DNA from: Putridiphycobacter sp045110285
Lineage (GTDB): Bacteria > Bacteroidota > Bacteroidia > Flavobacteriales_D > Crocinitomicaceae
Length of the DNA stretch: 15,158 nt
Reading direction: 5' to 3'
Assembly: GCA_045110285.1 (NCBI GenBank)
Contig: JBGCGA010000119.1
Span: forward strand, 1-15,158
The translations under genes and the position numbers were made by a program. This document shows, one piece after another, positions 1 to 7,468 of the stretch (position 1 is its first letter; each line of letters begins with the position of its first letter). The notes beneath the pieces were generated by a model, which was given only the letters and a program-made list of their open reading frames with translations, made no database searches and was not told the DNA's origin.

Positions 1-414
1 GAGTCGCTTACTGATTTAGAAACGGATGTTTTTTACTGGGAAAAATACACAACAAAGCCACATGTAACAAACGGTACTTTAAAAAGAGTAGGACAATTTG
101 TAACCCCTTGGCCTTGTTTTATGGTAGCGGCCACTAATGATATTCTAGAAAAAGCACCCGAAAGTGTCATCAGAACATTGCGTGTCATTCACGATAGGTG
201 CGACCAGTTTATGCAAACTGAGGATAGCATTGCTTTGGTAGCTGAACGCTACCAGCAGGAACCAAAAGATGTAACCAAATGGTTTCATAAAACTGAGTGG
301 GCCATGCATGGTTGGGTCAGTGATGTGATGCTAAATAATGTAGTACATAACCTAAGAGAGGCTAATATTATTGCCGAAGATGATGAGATTCCGGAGTTGG
401 TTTGGAAACGATAG
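1..414 (+). CDS. Type 2 periplasmic-binding-protein-like protein (Ca3427-like), C-terminal part
   Basis: The reading frame is open from the first base, so this is the last 137 residues of a longer gene; the ATG at 121 is internal. The visible part holds a stretch with VFYWEKYTTKP, followed by a GQFVTPWPCFMVAA segment and a helical C-terminus. From memory, this pattern (MWEK.TTK..V..G.L.R.G...TPWPCF) fits the Ca3427-like substrate-binding fold found in bacteria and fungi, related to the NMT1/SsuA type of solute-binding protein. The ligand cannot be told from this fragment, and no ABC permease or ATPase gene lies downstream within the window, so a transport role is not shown. The end is well defined by TAG at 412-414. 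The family call is moderate; that this is a real coding region is near certain. Confidence 0.7.
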   Translation, partial: ESLTDLETDVFYWEKYTTKPHVTNGTLKRVGQFVTPWPCFMVAATNDILEKAPESVIRTLRVIHDRCDQFMQTEDSIALVAERYQQEPKDVTKWFHKTEWAMHGWVSDVMLNNVVHNLREANIIAEDDEIPELVWKR

Positions 415-418
415 CTCA

Positions 419-447
419 TTGACGCTAAAAATTCGGCACAAAGTTTG
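419..447 (+). promoter_or_regulatory. Candidate Bacteroidota promoter for the MORN-type gene
   Basis: TTG at 419-421 is followed after 18 bases by AAAGTTTG (440-447). This resembles the Bacteroidota consensus TTG - N17-23 - TAnnTTTG, but the TA of the -7 box is AA. The predicted start of transcription would lie about 20 bases before the ATG at 471. The assignment rests on motif and spacing only. Confidence 0.4.
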
Positions 448-470
448 AATTTAATGCACTAAATTAAAGT

Positions 471-1460
471 ATGATGAAAATATTTTTAACCATTTTAAGC
501 GCCGTAGGAATGTTTACGGGTGCTTGGGCGCAAGGAGATGTACCTCCAAAACAAGAAAAACCGATAATAAAGTGCACGGATACCCGCTTTGAAAGAGTAA
601 AAGATTGTGCAGATATGGTTTATTTTGACGAAGACCAAAACGCTGTGTTTCATCAAAAATCAGGTAAACCTTTCAGCGGGTTTTGTAAATCTTGCTTTTT
701 CAACGAAAACCTTGAAATGTACCTTCAGTTTGTTGATGGAAAGCCTGAAGGGCAAGATACGGTTTACTACGAAGAAGGAAATGTTAATTTAATTCGGTCT
801 CACTATCAAGGAAAAGAAGATGGTGAATGGATTTTTTACAATAAAGATGGAACCATTAAATGGCAGAAGAATTATTATGCTGGAATGGCAGAAGGTAAGC
901 ATATTTACTATTATTCTGATGGAAATGTATTTAAAATAGAAACATGGAAAGCTGGGCAATTAACAGGCGTTAAAAAGGAGTTTTACAAAGGGAAAGACGG
1001 TAAACCAGGAGCATTAAAAAAAGAAATTGGATACAAAAACGGGCAATTTGACGGCTTGTATAAAACGTATTTCGAGAATGGGGAGATTTCAATTGAACAG
1101 TTATTTAAGGATGGTAAAAAAGACGGACAGTCTACTTTTTATTATGATGATGGTAAACTGTTTTACACTGAAAACTATAAAAATGGATTGCGAGAAGGGC
1201 AGATTAAAAGATTATTTCCAAACGGAAATACATGGATAATTGAACGATACAAAAAAGGACAGAAACAAGGTATTTGGGAAGAGTATTACGAAGATGGCAC
1301 ACTTAAGTATGAGGGAGAATGGGATAAAAACGTTTTAATTGATGAACATTTCTACAACGAAAACGGTGATGAGATGAGAAAGGCTGAAGATAAAACTGAG
1401 GAGAATACTGACGAAAAGGAAGCAGAAACGAAAGCCAAAAAGAAAAAGAAAAAGAAATGA
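471..1460 (+). CDS. Exported MORN-type repeat protein (YwqK-like repeats) with lysine-rich tail
   Basis: The protein has 329 residues. Residues 1-20 form a signal peptide (MKIFLTILSAVGMF...AWA, then QG), so it is probably exported to the periplasm or outer membrane. From about residue 85 to 300 there are around nine repeats of about 23 residues of the form Y.DG....E..Y.nG...G.....Y..G. This is the MORN/YwqK pattern, which folds as a beta-hairpin sheet. Databases often name such proteins 'YwqK family antitoxin', but nothing here indicates a toxin partner. The last 30 residues are charged, E/K/T-rich, and end in seven lysines, encoded by an A-rich run just before the TGA. Two adjacent ATGs (471 and 474) could both start it; the signal peptide is the same with either. 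It stands alone, 56 bases after the preceding gene. The function is unknown; MORN sheets usually act as structural or binding scaffolds. Confidence 0.85.
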   Translation: MMKIFLTILSAVGMFTGAWAQGDVPPKQEKPIIKCTDTRFERVKDCADMVYFDEDQNAVFHQKSGKPFSGFCKSCFFNENLEMYLQFVDGKPEGQDTVYYEEGNVNLIRSHYQGKEDGEWIFYNKDGTIKWQKNYYAGMAEGKHIYYYSDGNVFKIETWKAGQLTGVKKEFYKGKDGKPGALKKEIGYKNGQFDGLYKTYFENGEISIEQLFKDGKKDGQSTFYYDDGKLFYTENYKNGLREGQIKRLFPNGNTWIIERYKKGQKQGIWEEYYEDGTLKYEGEWDKNVLIDEHFYNENGDEMRKAEDKTEENTDEKEAETKAKKKKKKK

Positions 1461-1534
1461 CTGCCATTATGTCCCAAAAAAAGGTAATTCTTAATATTGT
1501 ATAGTTTTTGCTCACATAAGGGAAATAACAATTA

Positions 1535-2275
1535 ATGAAAGTATTATATTTTCTATTCCTAATTATTTTAGGCTTTACCATTTTCGAATTTATCTGGGGT
1601 GTTTTTAAATTTTTATTCAATTTATTGACGCGCTCTTTAAACAGTCCTATCAAAACGAATTCAGTCCGAATTTTAAAATATATTTTGTTTACCGCTGTGG
1701 CGATTCAATATGTCAAAACTGTCAATTCTGATCCAGTTTATATCGGAAATCAATATGCAGCCATAGCTTTAAGTGCAATTTTGCTACTATTATACCTATT
1801 TGGCAAATATCAAACTAGAGCTTCTATTTCACAAATTAGTGGCATGGCAAACCAATTTGTAAAAGGTTTTATGTCGGCTTTCGATCCCAAACTAGAATTA
1901 ACATTAATCATTGGGTCAGTTGCCTTTTTTGTGCTAGGTGGCCTGTACCCTGACATTGTTAATAATGGTATTACCAATTGGTTTGTAGGTTCAATAGTTG
2001 GCGTTTATGACACCTTTTTCTTTGGTTTTATTTTTATGATAATTTCGGGTTTTATATTGGTGAATACCTTAACCAGTGGAGCAAAAATTGTTGGTAGATT
2101 ACTTTCAGGGCAATCTTTTGTTGAAGCCACTAAACGCAATAATCCATTTGCGGGAAGATTCAGTCAAGGAGGTTTTGGCGGCAATCCGTTTCAAAATCGA
2201 AATCAAAATCAAAGTTCAATTCCTCAAGAACCTGAGTTTACAGAATACGAAGAGGTGAAAGATGAGGAAAACTAA
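1535..2275 (+). CDS. Unrecognised polytopic membrane protein with glutamine/asparagine-rich tail
   Basis: I do not recognise the family of this 246-residue protein. It has five likely membrane segments at about residues 3-30, 46-62, 74-91, 121-139 and 155-178. They are followed by a soluble C-terminal tail of about 65 residues, first G/F/N/Q-rich (FSQGGFGGNPFQNRNQNQ) and then acidic (EPEFTEYEEVKDEEN). The first segment contains no cleavage site, so it is probably a membrane anchor. The start at 1535 gives a hydrophobic N-terminus straight away. A TAGTTTTTG sequence at 1502-1510 resembles a -7 box with one extra T, but no matching TTG is seen at the right distance, so the promoter is uncertain. 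The gene lies 74 bases after the MORN-type gene and could be cotranscribed with it. No motif points to a substrate or an enzyme activity. Confidence 0.8.
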   Translation: MKVLYFLFLIILGFTIFEFIWGVFKFLFNLLTRSLNSPIKTNSVRILKYILFTAVAIQYVKTVNSDPVYIGNQYAAIALSAILLLLYLFGKYQTRASISQISGMANQFVKGFMSAFDPKLELTLIIGSVAFFVLGGLYPDIVNNGITNWFVGSIVGVYDTFFFGFIFMIISGFILVNTLTSGAKIVGRLLSGQSFVEATKRNNPFAGRFSQGGFGGNPFQNRNQNQSSIPQEPEFTEYEEVKDEEN

Positions 2276-2328
2276 CGTTTACGGTTAGGTAGTTTTTTAG
2301 TTGGCTAGTTTTGTCATTTTTATTGACG

Positions 2329-2345
2329 GAAAAAAATGTTTTTTC
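2329..2345 (+). terminator. A/T-only hairpin, weak terminator candidate
   Basis: GAAAAAA at 2329-2335 can pair with TTTTTTC at 2339-2345 around a three-base loop, in the 139-base gap between the membrane protein gene and purK. The stem has only one G:C pair, so it is a weak hairpin. It could end transcription of the upstream gene, or it could simply be a bent A/T tract upstream of the purK promoter. Confidence 0.25.
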
Positions 2346-2392
2346 TTCGCGCAGCTGTTATCTCAAACCCTTTCGGGATTGTAAATTAATTT

Positions 2393-2400
2393 TAACTTTG
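2393..2400 (+). promoter_or_regulatory. -7 box of the purK operon promoter
   Basis: TAACTTTG matches the Bacteroidota TAnnTTTG box exactly and ends 14 bases before the purK ATG, giving a leader of roughly 10 bases. No TTG is seen 17-23 bases upstream, so the -33 element is missing or degenerate. I see no purine riboswitch-like structure in such a short leader. Confidence 0.5.
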
Positions 2401-2414
2401 CCAAAACTTTTTCA

Positions 2415-3560
2415 ATGGCAGAATTTTATAGCGATTCTTTTAAATTAGGAATTCTCGGCGGCGGCCAATTGGGCCGTATGTTTATTCAAGAAGCAACTAA
2501 TTTTGATGTCAATGTTTATATTTTAGATCAGGGGTCAAATAGCCCTGCTAGCTCATTGTCTTACCATTTTACAGATGGTGATATTACTGATTTTGATACA
2601 GTGTATGCTTTTGGCAAAGATAAAGATGTGATAACGATTGAAATTGAAAATGTGAATATTTCTGCTTTAAAACAGCTTGAAAAAGAAGGGATAAAAGTAT
2701 ACCCACAACCGCATATTGTAGAAATGATTCAGGACAAAGGTGCTCAAAAGCAGTTTTACGTTGAAAACAATATTCCAACAGCTCCTTTTTATTTAATCGA
2801 AAACAGAAATGAAATCTCGTCCTACATTACCGAATTACCATTTATGCAAAAAATGCGTGTTGGTGGTTATGACGGAAAAGGAGTCACTGTTTTAAAGAAT
2901 GAAGATGATATTATTGAAGGTTTTGACGCGCCTTCGGTACTAGAAACGTTTGTGGATTTTGACAAGGAATTGTCTGTAATTGTTGCTCGAAATACAAAAG
3001 GAGAAGTTAAGTCTTTTCCTGTGGTTGAACAAGAATTTAATCCGGAAGCTAATTTGGTAGAATTTTTGTTTTCGCCGGCAGATGTGTCGGAATCAATACA
3101 TGTAAAAGCTAAAAAAATAGCAGAAGACTTAGTTGAGAAGTTAGATTTTATTGGTCTTTTAGCTGTGGAATTATTTTTGACTAGAGATGGCGAATTATTG
3201 GTGAATGAAATTGCACCACGTCCGCATAATAGTGGCCACCATACCATTGAAGGGAATTTAACCTCTCAGTTTGAACAGCATTTAAGATCTGTGCTAAATT
3301 TACCGTTAGGAAGCACTGATATAGTCATCCCAAGCGTGATGATTAATATTCTTGGAGAAAAAGGACATACCGGCAAAGTTAAATATCAAGGAATGGAAAC
3401 TGTACTGGCTATGCCGGGAGTAACACCCCATATTTACGGCAAAACAGATACGAAACCATTTAGAAAAATGGGGCATATCACTGTTGTTAATCAATCGTTA
3501 GACCAAGCCAAGCAAATTGCACTCAAAGTAAAAGATACATTTAAAGTCATTAGTGAATAA
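2415..3560 (+). CDS. purK: N5-carboxyaminoimidazole ribonucleotide synthase
   Basis: PurK converts AIR, bicarbonate and ATP to N5-CAIR in de novo purine synthesis, in the cytoplasm. The 381 residues match the family's usual length and the ATP-grasp layout. An N-terminal nucleotide-binding turn GILGGGQLGRM lies at residues 12-22. The ATP-grasp glycine-rich loop GGYDGKG is at 150-156. The magnesium/ATP-binding strand NEIAPRPHNSGHHT is at 264-277, and the C-terminal KMGH motif at 351-354. The start at 2415 follows a good -7 box and precedes the Rossmann-like turn by about 10 residues, as expected. It is the first gene of an operon with purE, whose start is only 10 bases downstream; PurE uses the product of PurK, so the pair makes a complete two-step route from AIR to CAIR. 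Confidence 0.97.
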   Translation: MAEFYSDSFKLGILGGGQLGRMFIQEATNFDVNVYILDQGSNSPASSLSYHFTDGDITDFDTVYAFGKDKDVITIEIENVNISALKQLEKEGIKVYPQPHIVEMIQDKGAQKQFYVENNIPTAPFYLIENRNEISSYITELPFMQKMRVGGYDGKGVTVLKNEDDIIEGFDAPSVLETFVDFDKELSVIVARNTKGEVKSFPVVEQEFNPEANLVEFLFSPADVSESIHVKAKKIAEDLVEKLDFIGLLAVELFLTRDGELLVNEIAPRPHNSGHHTIEGNLTSQFEQHLRSVLNLPLGSTDIVIPSVMINILGEKGHTGKVKYQGMETVLAMPGVTPHIYGKTDTKPFRKMGHITVVNQSLDQAKQIALKVKDTFKVISE

Positions 3561-3570
3561 ATAAGAAATT

Positions 3571-4065
3571 ATGGTTGAAGTAGGAATTATCATGGGGTCA
3601 CAGTCGGATTTACCGATTATGAAAGAAGCCGCAGAAGCTTTAAAAGAAATAGGCATTAATTACGAAATTACTGTAGTATCTGCACACCGCACACCTGAGC
3701 GCATGTATGAATATGCTAAGGCTGCTCAAGGCAGAGGAATAAAAGTAATTATTGCAGGCGCAGGTGGAGCCGCCCATTTACCAGGTATGACGGCTTCGTT
3801 AACGGCATTACCTGTTATTGGAGTTCCGATTAAATCAAGTAATTCAATTGACGGTTGGGATTCTGTATTGTCTATTTTGCAAATGCCAGGAGGTATTCCA
3901 GTAGCAACAGTAGCATTAAACGGGGCTAAAAATGCAGGTTTATTAGCAGCTAGTATTATTGGCGCTTCAAATCAAGAAGTGTATGATAGATTAGTTAAAT
4001 ACAAAGAAGCACTAAAAGAAAAAGTATTAAAATCGGCTAAAGATTTAGAGAATGGAAACTACTAA
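3571..4065 (+). CDS. purE: N5-CAIR mutase, class I PurE
   Basis: PurE moves the carboxylate of N5-CAIR to carbon 4 to give CAIR. The 164 residues are a normal length. Family motifs are intact: GSQSD at residues 9-13 (phosphate and ribose binding), SAHRTP at 37-42 with the conserved catalytic histidine H39, GAGGAAHLPG at 63-72 and MPGGIPVATVALN at 105-117. The presence of purK next door and the SAHRTP form indicate the class I mutase and not the class II AIR carboxylase of animals. The reading frame ends at 4065, after the start of rsmG, so the two genes overlap by 14 bases and are probably translationally coupled. Confidence 0.97.
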   Translation: MVEVGIIMGSQSDLPIMKEAAEALKEIGINYEITVVSAHRTPERMYEYAKAAQGRGIKVIIAGAGGAAHLPGMTASLTALPVIGVPIKSSNSIDGWDSVLSILQMPGGIPVATVALNGAKNAGLLAASIIGASNQEVYDRLVKYKEALKEKVLKSAKDLENGNY

Positions 4066-4705
4066 TTCTCCTGCAACTGTTAATCTTATTTTTAAGTATT
4101 TTCCAAAGTTAACTGACCAACAAAAAAGTCAGTTCACTGAACTATATGATGTTTACAAAGAGTGGAACGATCAAATTAATGTGGTCAGCCGTAAAGATTT
4201 TGACCAGTTTTACGAAAAACATGTGCTCCATTCATTAGGGATTGCTAAAGCCATTAATTTTAAAGCAGGATCTGATGTTTTAGATGTTGGAACAGGTGGT
4301 GGATTTCCGGGGATTCCGTTGGCTATTTTATTTCCGGAAACACAATTCTACTTGGCTGATTCTATTGGTAAAAAAATAAAAGTAGTGAATGCAGTGAAAG
4401 AGGCCATTGGTTTAAAAAATGTAACGGCTAAGCAAATTAGAGCCGAAGAAATTAAACATAAATTCGACTTTGTAGTGAGTAGAGCCGTAACTGCAATGCC
4501 TGCGTTCTTGCAATGGGTGCGAAAAAAAATTAAAAAGAAAGAACAGAACGGTTTTCCAAACGGATTACTTTATCTGAAAGGGGGAGATTTAACAGAAGAG
4601 ATGAAACCTGTTCGAGAGTATTATGAATTTTTGCATTTATCCGATCATTTTACTGAACCATTTTTTGAAACAAAGAAGGTGGTGTATGTTGATTTAAGCC
4701 AATAA
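4052..4705 (+). CDS. rsmG: 16S rRNA (guanine-527-N7) methyltransferase
   Basis: RsmG uses S-adenosylmethionine to methylate G527 in the decoding region of 16S rRNA; in other bacteria, loss of this enzyme gives low-level streptomycin resistance. The 217-residue protein has the N-terminal YKEWNDQINVVSRKD segment (residues 35-49), HVLHSL (57-62), the SAM-binding loop DVGTGGGFPGIPLAI at 78-92, the acidic second strand LADSIGKK (101-108), SRAV (143-146) and LKGG (175-178). The start overlaps the end of purE by 14 bases. No later ATG precedes the conserved N-terminal segment, and the length upstream of it fits Bacteroidota homologues. It is the third gene of the purK operon and is followed after only two bases by the ABM-domain gene. 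Confidence 0.95.
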   Translation: METTNSPATVNLIFKYFPKLTDQQKSQFTELYDVYKEWNDQINVVSRKDFDQFYEKHVLHSLGIAKAINFKAGSDVLDVGTGGGFPGIPLAILFPETQFYLADSIGKKIKVVNAVKEAIGLKNVTAKQIRAEEIKHKFDFVVSRAVTAMPAFLQWVRKKIKKKEQNGFPNGLLYLKGGDLTEEMKPVREYYEFLHLSDHFTEPFFETKKVVYVDLSQ

Positions 4706-4707
4706 GT

Positions 4708-5013
4708 ATGCTTACTAAAACGCCAAAACCTCCATATTATGCTGTTATTTTTGCATCAATCAGAACTGAAGGTGACAATGGTTATGAGGAAAGGGCTGAT
4801 AAAATGATGGACTTGGCAAAAAAACAATCTGGATTTTTAGGTGTCGACTTTGCAAGGTCAGAAATAGGTATAACGGTTTCATATTGGCAAAATTTGGAAT
4901 CAATTGATTTATGGAGGCGCCATTCCGAACATCAATTAGCTAAAGAAAAGGGAAAAACAGATTGGTATAAAAATTACACCCTTAGAATTGCTAAAGTAGA
5001 ACAAGCATATTAG
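4708..5013 (+). CDS. ABM-fold (antibiotic biosynthesis monooxygenase-like) small protein
   Basis: This 101-residue protein fits the dimeric alpha/beta-barrel ABM family. It has an N-terminal strand YAVIFASIRTEGDNGYEERADKM, a helix, then SGFLGVDFARSEIGITVSYW, followed by W.RHSEHQ.AKEKGK..WY and a final strand LRIAKVEQAY. This subgroup (with G...GFLG...AR...GITVSYW, residues about 42-60) is widespread and uncharacterised. Relatives with known roles are cofactorless quinol oxygenases or haem-degrading enzymes, but the haem-binding residues of IsdG-type proteins are not evident, so no reaction is assigned. It starts two bases after the rsmG stop and is the last gene of the purK operon. Confidence 0.85.
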   Translation: MLTKTPKPPYYAVIFASIRTEGDNGYEERADKMMDLAKKQSGFLGVDFARSEIGITVSYWQNLESIDLWRRHSEHQLAKEKGKTDWYKNYTLRIAKVEQAY

Positions 5014-5047
5014 TTCCTACTAGTCTCTTTATATTCTCAATTATCCA

Positions 5048-5076
5048 TTGTCAGTCAGCCAAACTTATTATTTTTG
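5048..5076 (+). promoter_or_regulatory. Promoter of the nhaC-ruvX unit, giving a near-leaderless mRNA
   Basis: TTG at 5048-5050 and TATTTTTG at 5069-5076 are separated by 18 bases, a perfect fit to TTG - N17-23 - TAnnTTTG. Only four bases (TTCA) separate the -7 box from the ATG at 5081, so transcription should begin at or next to the start codon. The site also explains the TTG at 5048, which otherwise looks like an upstream start codon of the same frame. Confidence 0.6.
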
Positions 5077-5080
5077 TTCA

Positions 5081-7060
5081 ATGCGGTTATTTCTAATCAC
5101 TTTTTTATGCTCGTTTTTTTTGGTGAATAGCCAAGCGCAATCAGCCCTAAAAATAAAGTATCCTCATGCGATAATCGAAAGCATTGAAACCCCTGTCTAT
5201 ATTTTAAATACGGATGAAAGCTTTCCGGCAATAATTACGGTAAATGGCAGAAAAGTTGAATTAGATAAATCTGGAGAATACCCACAGTTCGATCACAAAT
5301 TTATTAGGGGAGAAAAATTGGAAATTGCTGGGTATGCATTTAATCAGCCGGAAACTAATGTCATTCCATTATGGCTGAGTATTCTACCGCCACTGTTTGC
5401 CATTTTTTTCGCCTTAATTTACAAAGAAGTTATTTTCTCGTTGTTTTCTGGTATTTTTTTCGGTGGTGCAATAATTGGCTTTTATGCTGATGGATTTACA
5501 GGCATATTTACAGGCTTTTTATCAGTAATCGATACCTACATTTTACACGCTTTAACAGATTCAAGTCATGTGAGTGTCATTGTTTTTTCGGTAATGATAG
5601 GTGGAATTGTAGCTTTAATATCGCGCAATGGCGGCATGAAAGGCATTGTTAACGGCATAGTAAAGTTTGCGAAAAATGCACGATCAGGGCAGTTAACCAC
5701 TTACTTTTTGGGTCTGTCCATATTTTTTGATGATTATGCCAATTCACTTGTTGTTGGAAATACAATGAGAGCCATTACTGATAAGCTTAGAATTTCGAGA
5801 GAAAAATTAGCATATATTGTTGATTCTACCGCAGCACCAGTTTCTGCTATTGCATTTGTTACCACTTGGATTGGCGCCGAGTTGGGGTATATTCAAAACG
5901 GCTTAACAAAAATAAATGCCGAAACAACTCAAATTTCGGAAGGTGTGTATAGCGTGTTTTTAAATAGTTTATCCTATTCGTTTTACCCAATTTTAACCCT
6001 CTTTTTTATGTTCTATTTAATATGGAGAGAAAAAGATTTTGGACCAATGCTTAAGGCCGAAAAGCGAGCGCGAGTAGGAGGCATGATCAACCCAGAGGAG
6101 AACAATGCAGATTTGACCGAAATGGAAGATTTAGAACCTGTTCCCGACATTCCATTAAGAGCAATGAATGCTATTTTACCAGTTGCCATTATCGTTTTTG
6201 GAACTCTGGTTGGCTTGCTGGTTACAGGATTTGACAGTTTACAAAGTAGTTTGTATGCTATAAATCCAAAAGGAAATTTTGAGTCTTGGGGTCAAATATG
6301 GTCGAATATGAGTTTAATAGAATTGCCAGCAAATTCATTCGGTCAAAAGCTAGGTAGTTTAATTGGAGTTTCCGATTCATACACTGCTTTATTGTGGGCG
6401 TCCATTACATCAATGTTTGTTGCAATAGCGTTAACACTCGGTCAGCGAATTATGAATTTACAAGATACTGTTGAAACAGTAATAAAAGGGTTCAAAACAA
6501 TGATGCCTGCATTATTAATTTTAATTCTAGCATGGTCACTAGCTTTAGTAACGGAAGATTTGCATACAGCAGACTTTCTTTCGCAAGCTATTGATGGTAC
6601 AATCGCGCCTTGGGTTCTACCAACTTTTACTTTTATTCTGTCAGCGTTTGTAGCCTTTTCAACTGGTTCTTCGTGGAGTACAATGGCTCTGGTTTATCCC
6701 ATAATTTTACCTGCAACTTGGATGCTTTGTATGAATGACGCCATGGCACCCGAAATAGCTATGCCAATATTCTATAATGTAGTCAGTTCGGTATTAGCTG
6801 GGTCAGTGCTAGGCGACCATTGTTCACCTATAAGTGATACAACAATTTTAAGCTCTTTAGCAAGTGGTTGCAATCATATCGACCACGTGAGAACCCAAAT
6901 ACCTTATGCATTAACGGTTGGAGCTATAGCCATATTAGCAGGAACCATCCCAACAGCTTTGGGGTTACCTCCTTTATTGAGTTTTATCCTTGCCATTGGT
7001 GTAATTGTATTGGTGGTTGAGGTATTTGGTAAAAAATCGGTGGTAGAATGGGAAGACTAA
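5081..7060 (+). CDS. NhaC-family Na+/H+ antiporter with exported N-terminal region
   Basis: This 659-residue inner-membrane protein would exchange sodium for protons. The antiporter part begins at about residue 95 and has roughly a dozen hydrophobic segments. Family hallmarks include FFDDYANSLVVGNTMR (215-230), DSTAAPVSAIAFVTTWIG (248-265), FSTGSSWSTM (526-535) and GDHCSPISDTTILSS (578-592); the conserved D, N, S and T residues expected to line the ion path are intact. Before this lies a classical signal-peptide-like stretch (residues 1-20, ending SQAQ) and about 70 polar residues predicted outside the cytoplasm. The ATG at 5081 is preferred over an in-frame TTG at 5048, because that TTG sits in the promoter and the signal sequence begins at 5081. 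Its end overlaps ruvX by 13 bases. The NhaC family includes transporters with varied ions and organic substrates, so the exact cargo is inferred. Confidence 0.9.
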   Translation: MRLFLITFLCSFFLVNSQAQSALKIKYPHAIIESIETPVYILNTDESFPAIITVNGRKVELDKSGEYPQFDHKFIRGEKLEIAGYAFNQPETNVIPLWLSILPPLFAIFFALIYKEVIFSLFSGIFFGGAIIGFYADGFTGIFTGFLSVIDTYILHALTDSSHVSVIVFSVMIGGIVALISRNGGMKGIVNGIVKFAKNARSGQLTTYFLGLSIFFDDYANSLVVGNTMRAITDKLRISREKLAYIVDSTAAPVSAIAFVTTWIGAELGYIQNGLTKINAETTQISEGVYSVFLNSLSYSFYPILTLFFMFYLIWREKDFGPMLKAEKRARVGGMINPEENNADLTEMEDLEPVPDIPLRAMNAILPVAIIVFGTLVGLLVTGFDSLQSSLYAINPKGNFESWGQIWSNMSLIELPANSFGQKLGSLIGVSDSYTALLWASITSMFVAIALTLGQRIMNLQDTVETVIKGFKTMMPALLILILAWSLALVTEDLHTADFLSQAIDGTIAPWVLPTFTFILSAFVAFSTGSSWSTMALVYPIILPATWMLCMNDAMAPEIAMPIFYNVVSSVLAGSVLGDHCSPISDTTILSSLASGCNHIDHVRTQIPYALTVGAIAILAGTIPTALGLPPLLSFILAIGVIVLVVEVFGKKSVVEWED

Positions 7061-7458
7061 TTGCACTAGACTACGGAAAAAAAAGAACAGGAATTGCAGA
7101 AACGGACGATTTGCAAATTATTGCATCTGGTCTGACTACGGTGGATACCGGCGACTTATTTAAGTTTTTGGTCGATTATTTTAAAAAACATACAGTTGAT
7201 GCCATTATTTTGGGTGAGCCAAAACGATTGAACGGACAGGACACACACAATACAGTTCCTGTTAAAGAGTTGCAAGAAAAACTATCGGGTACTTTTGGTC
7301 ATATTCCAGTAAAAATGGTAGATGAGCGATTTACATCTAAAATGGCTTTTCAAACCATGATTGATTCAGGCTTGAGCAAGAAAAAACGGCAAAATAAGGC
7401 ATTGGTTGATGAAATTTCGGCTACTATCATTTTGCAGTCATACATGAGTAGCTTATAA
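7048..7458 (+). CDS. ruvX: Putative Holliday junction resolvase / pre-16S rRNA nuclease YqgF
   Basis: The 136-residue RNase H-fold protein has the YqgF/RuvX motifs in order: ALDYGKKRTGIAETD (residues 6-20, catalytic D8), ILGEPKRLNG (54-63, conserved E), VDERFTS (91-97) and KALVDEISATIIL (117-129, catalytic D121). In E. coli the protein is essential and processes the 5' end of pre-16S rRNA; a role on branched DNA has also been proposed. The start lies inside the last codons of the antiporter gene (13-base overlap), and the protein begins MGRLIALDYG as is typical. It is followed after 10 bases by a small membrane protein gene. Confidence 0.95.
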   Translation: MGRLIALDYGKKRTGIAETDDLQIIASGLTTVDTGDLFKFLVDYFKKHTVDAIILGEPKRLNGQDTHNTVPVKELQEKLSGTFGHIPVKMVDERFTSKMAFQTMIDSGLSKKKRQNKALVDEISATIILQSYMSSL

Positions 7459-7468
7459 AAATAGTAAT

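Noticed and set aside
121..123. ATG at 121 as the start of a 97-residue gene
   Set aside because: The frame is open to the left edge, and the upstream residues belong to the same substrate-binding-protein-like domain.
471..1460. Antitoxin of a toxin-antitoxin pair, as YwqK-type names suggest
   Set aside because: It has a signal peptide and no neighbouring toxin-like gene; only the repeat type is shared.
1303..1653. 116-residue open frame on the minus strand across the end of the MORN-type gene
   Set aside because: It overlaps two convincing plus-strand genes, and its composition reflects the reverse of A-rich coding sequence.
2281..2320. GTT-rich stretch before purK as another LytTR operator
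   Set aside because: The GTT words do not fit the half-site consensus at flanking positions and show no 21-bp pairing.
2867..3247. 126-residue open frame on the minus strand within purK
   Set aside because: It lies wholly inside a clear purK gene, has no recognisable domain and is S/T/N-rich as antisense frames of A/T-rich genes tend to be.
5048..5080. TTG start codon extending the antiporter by 11 residues
   Set aside because: The TTG is the -33 element of a well-matched promoter, and the signal peptide begins at the ATG at 5081.
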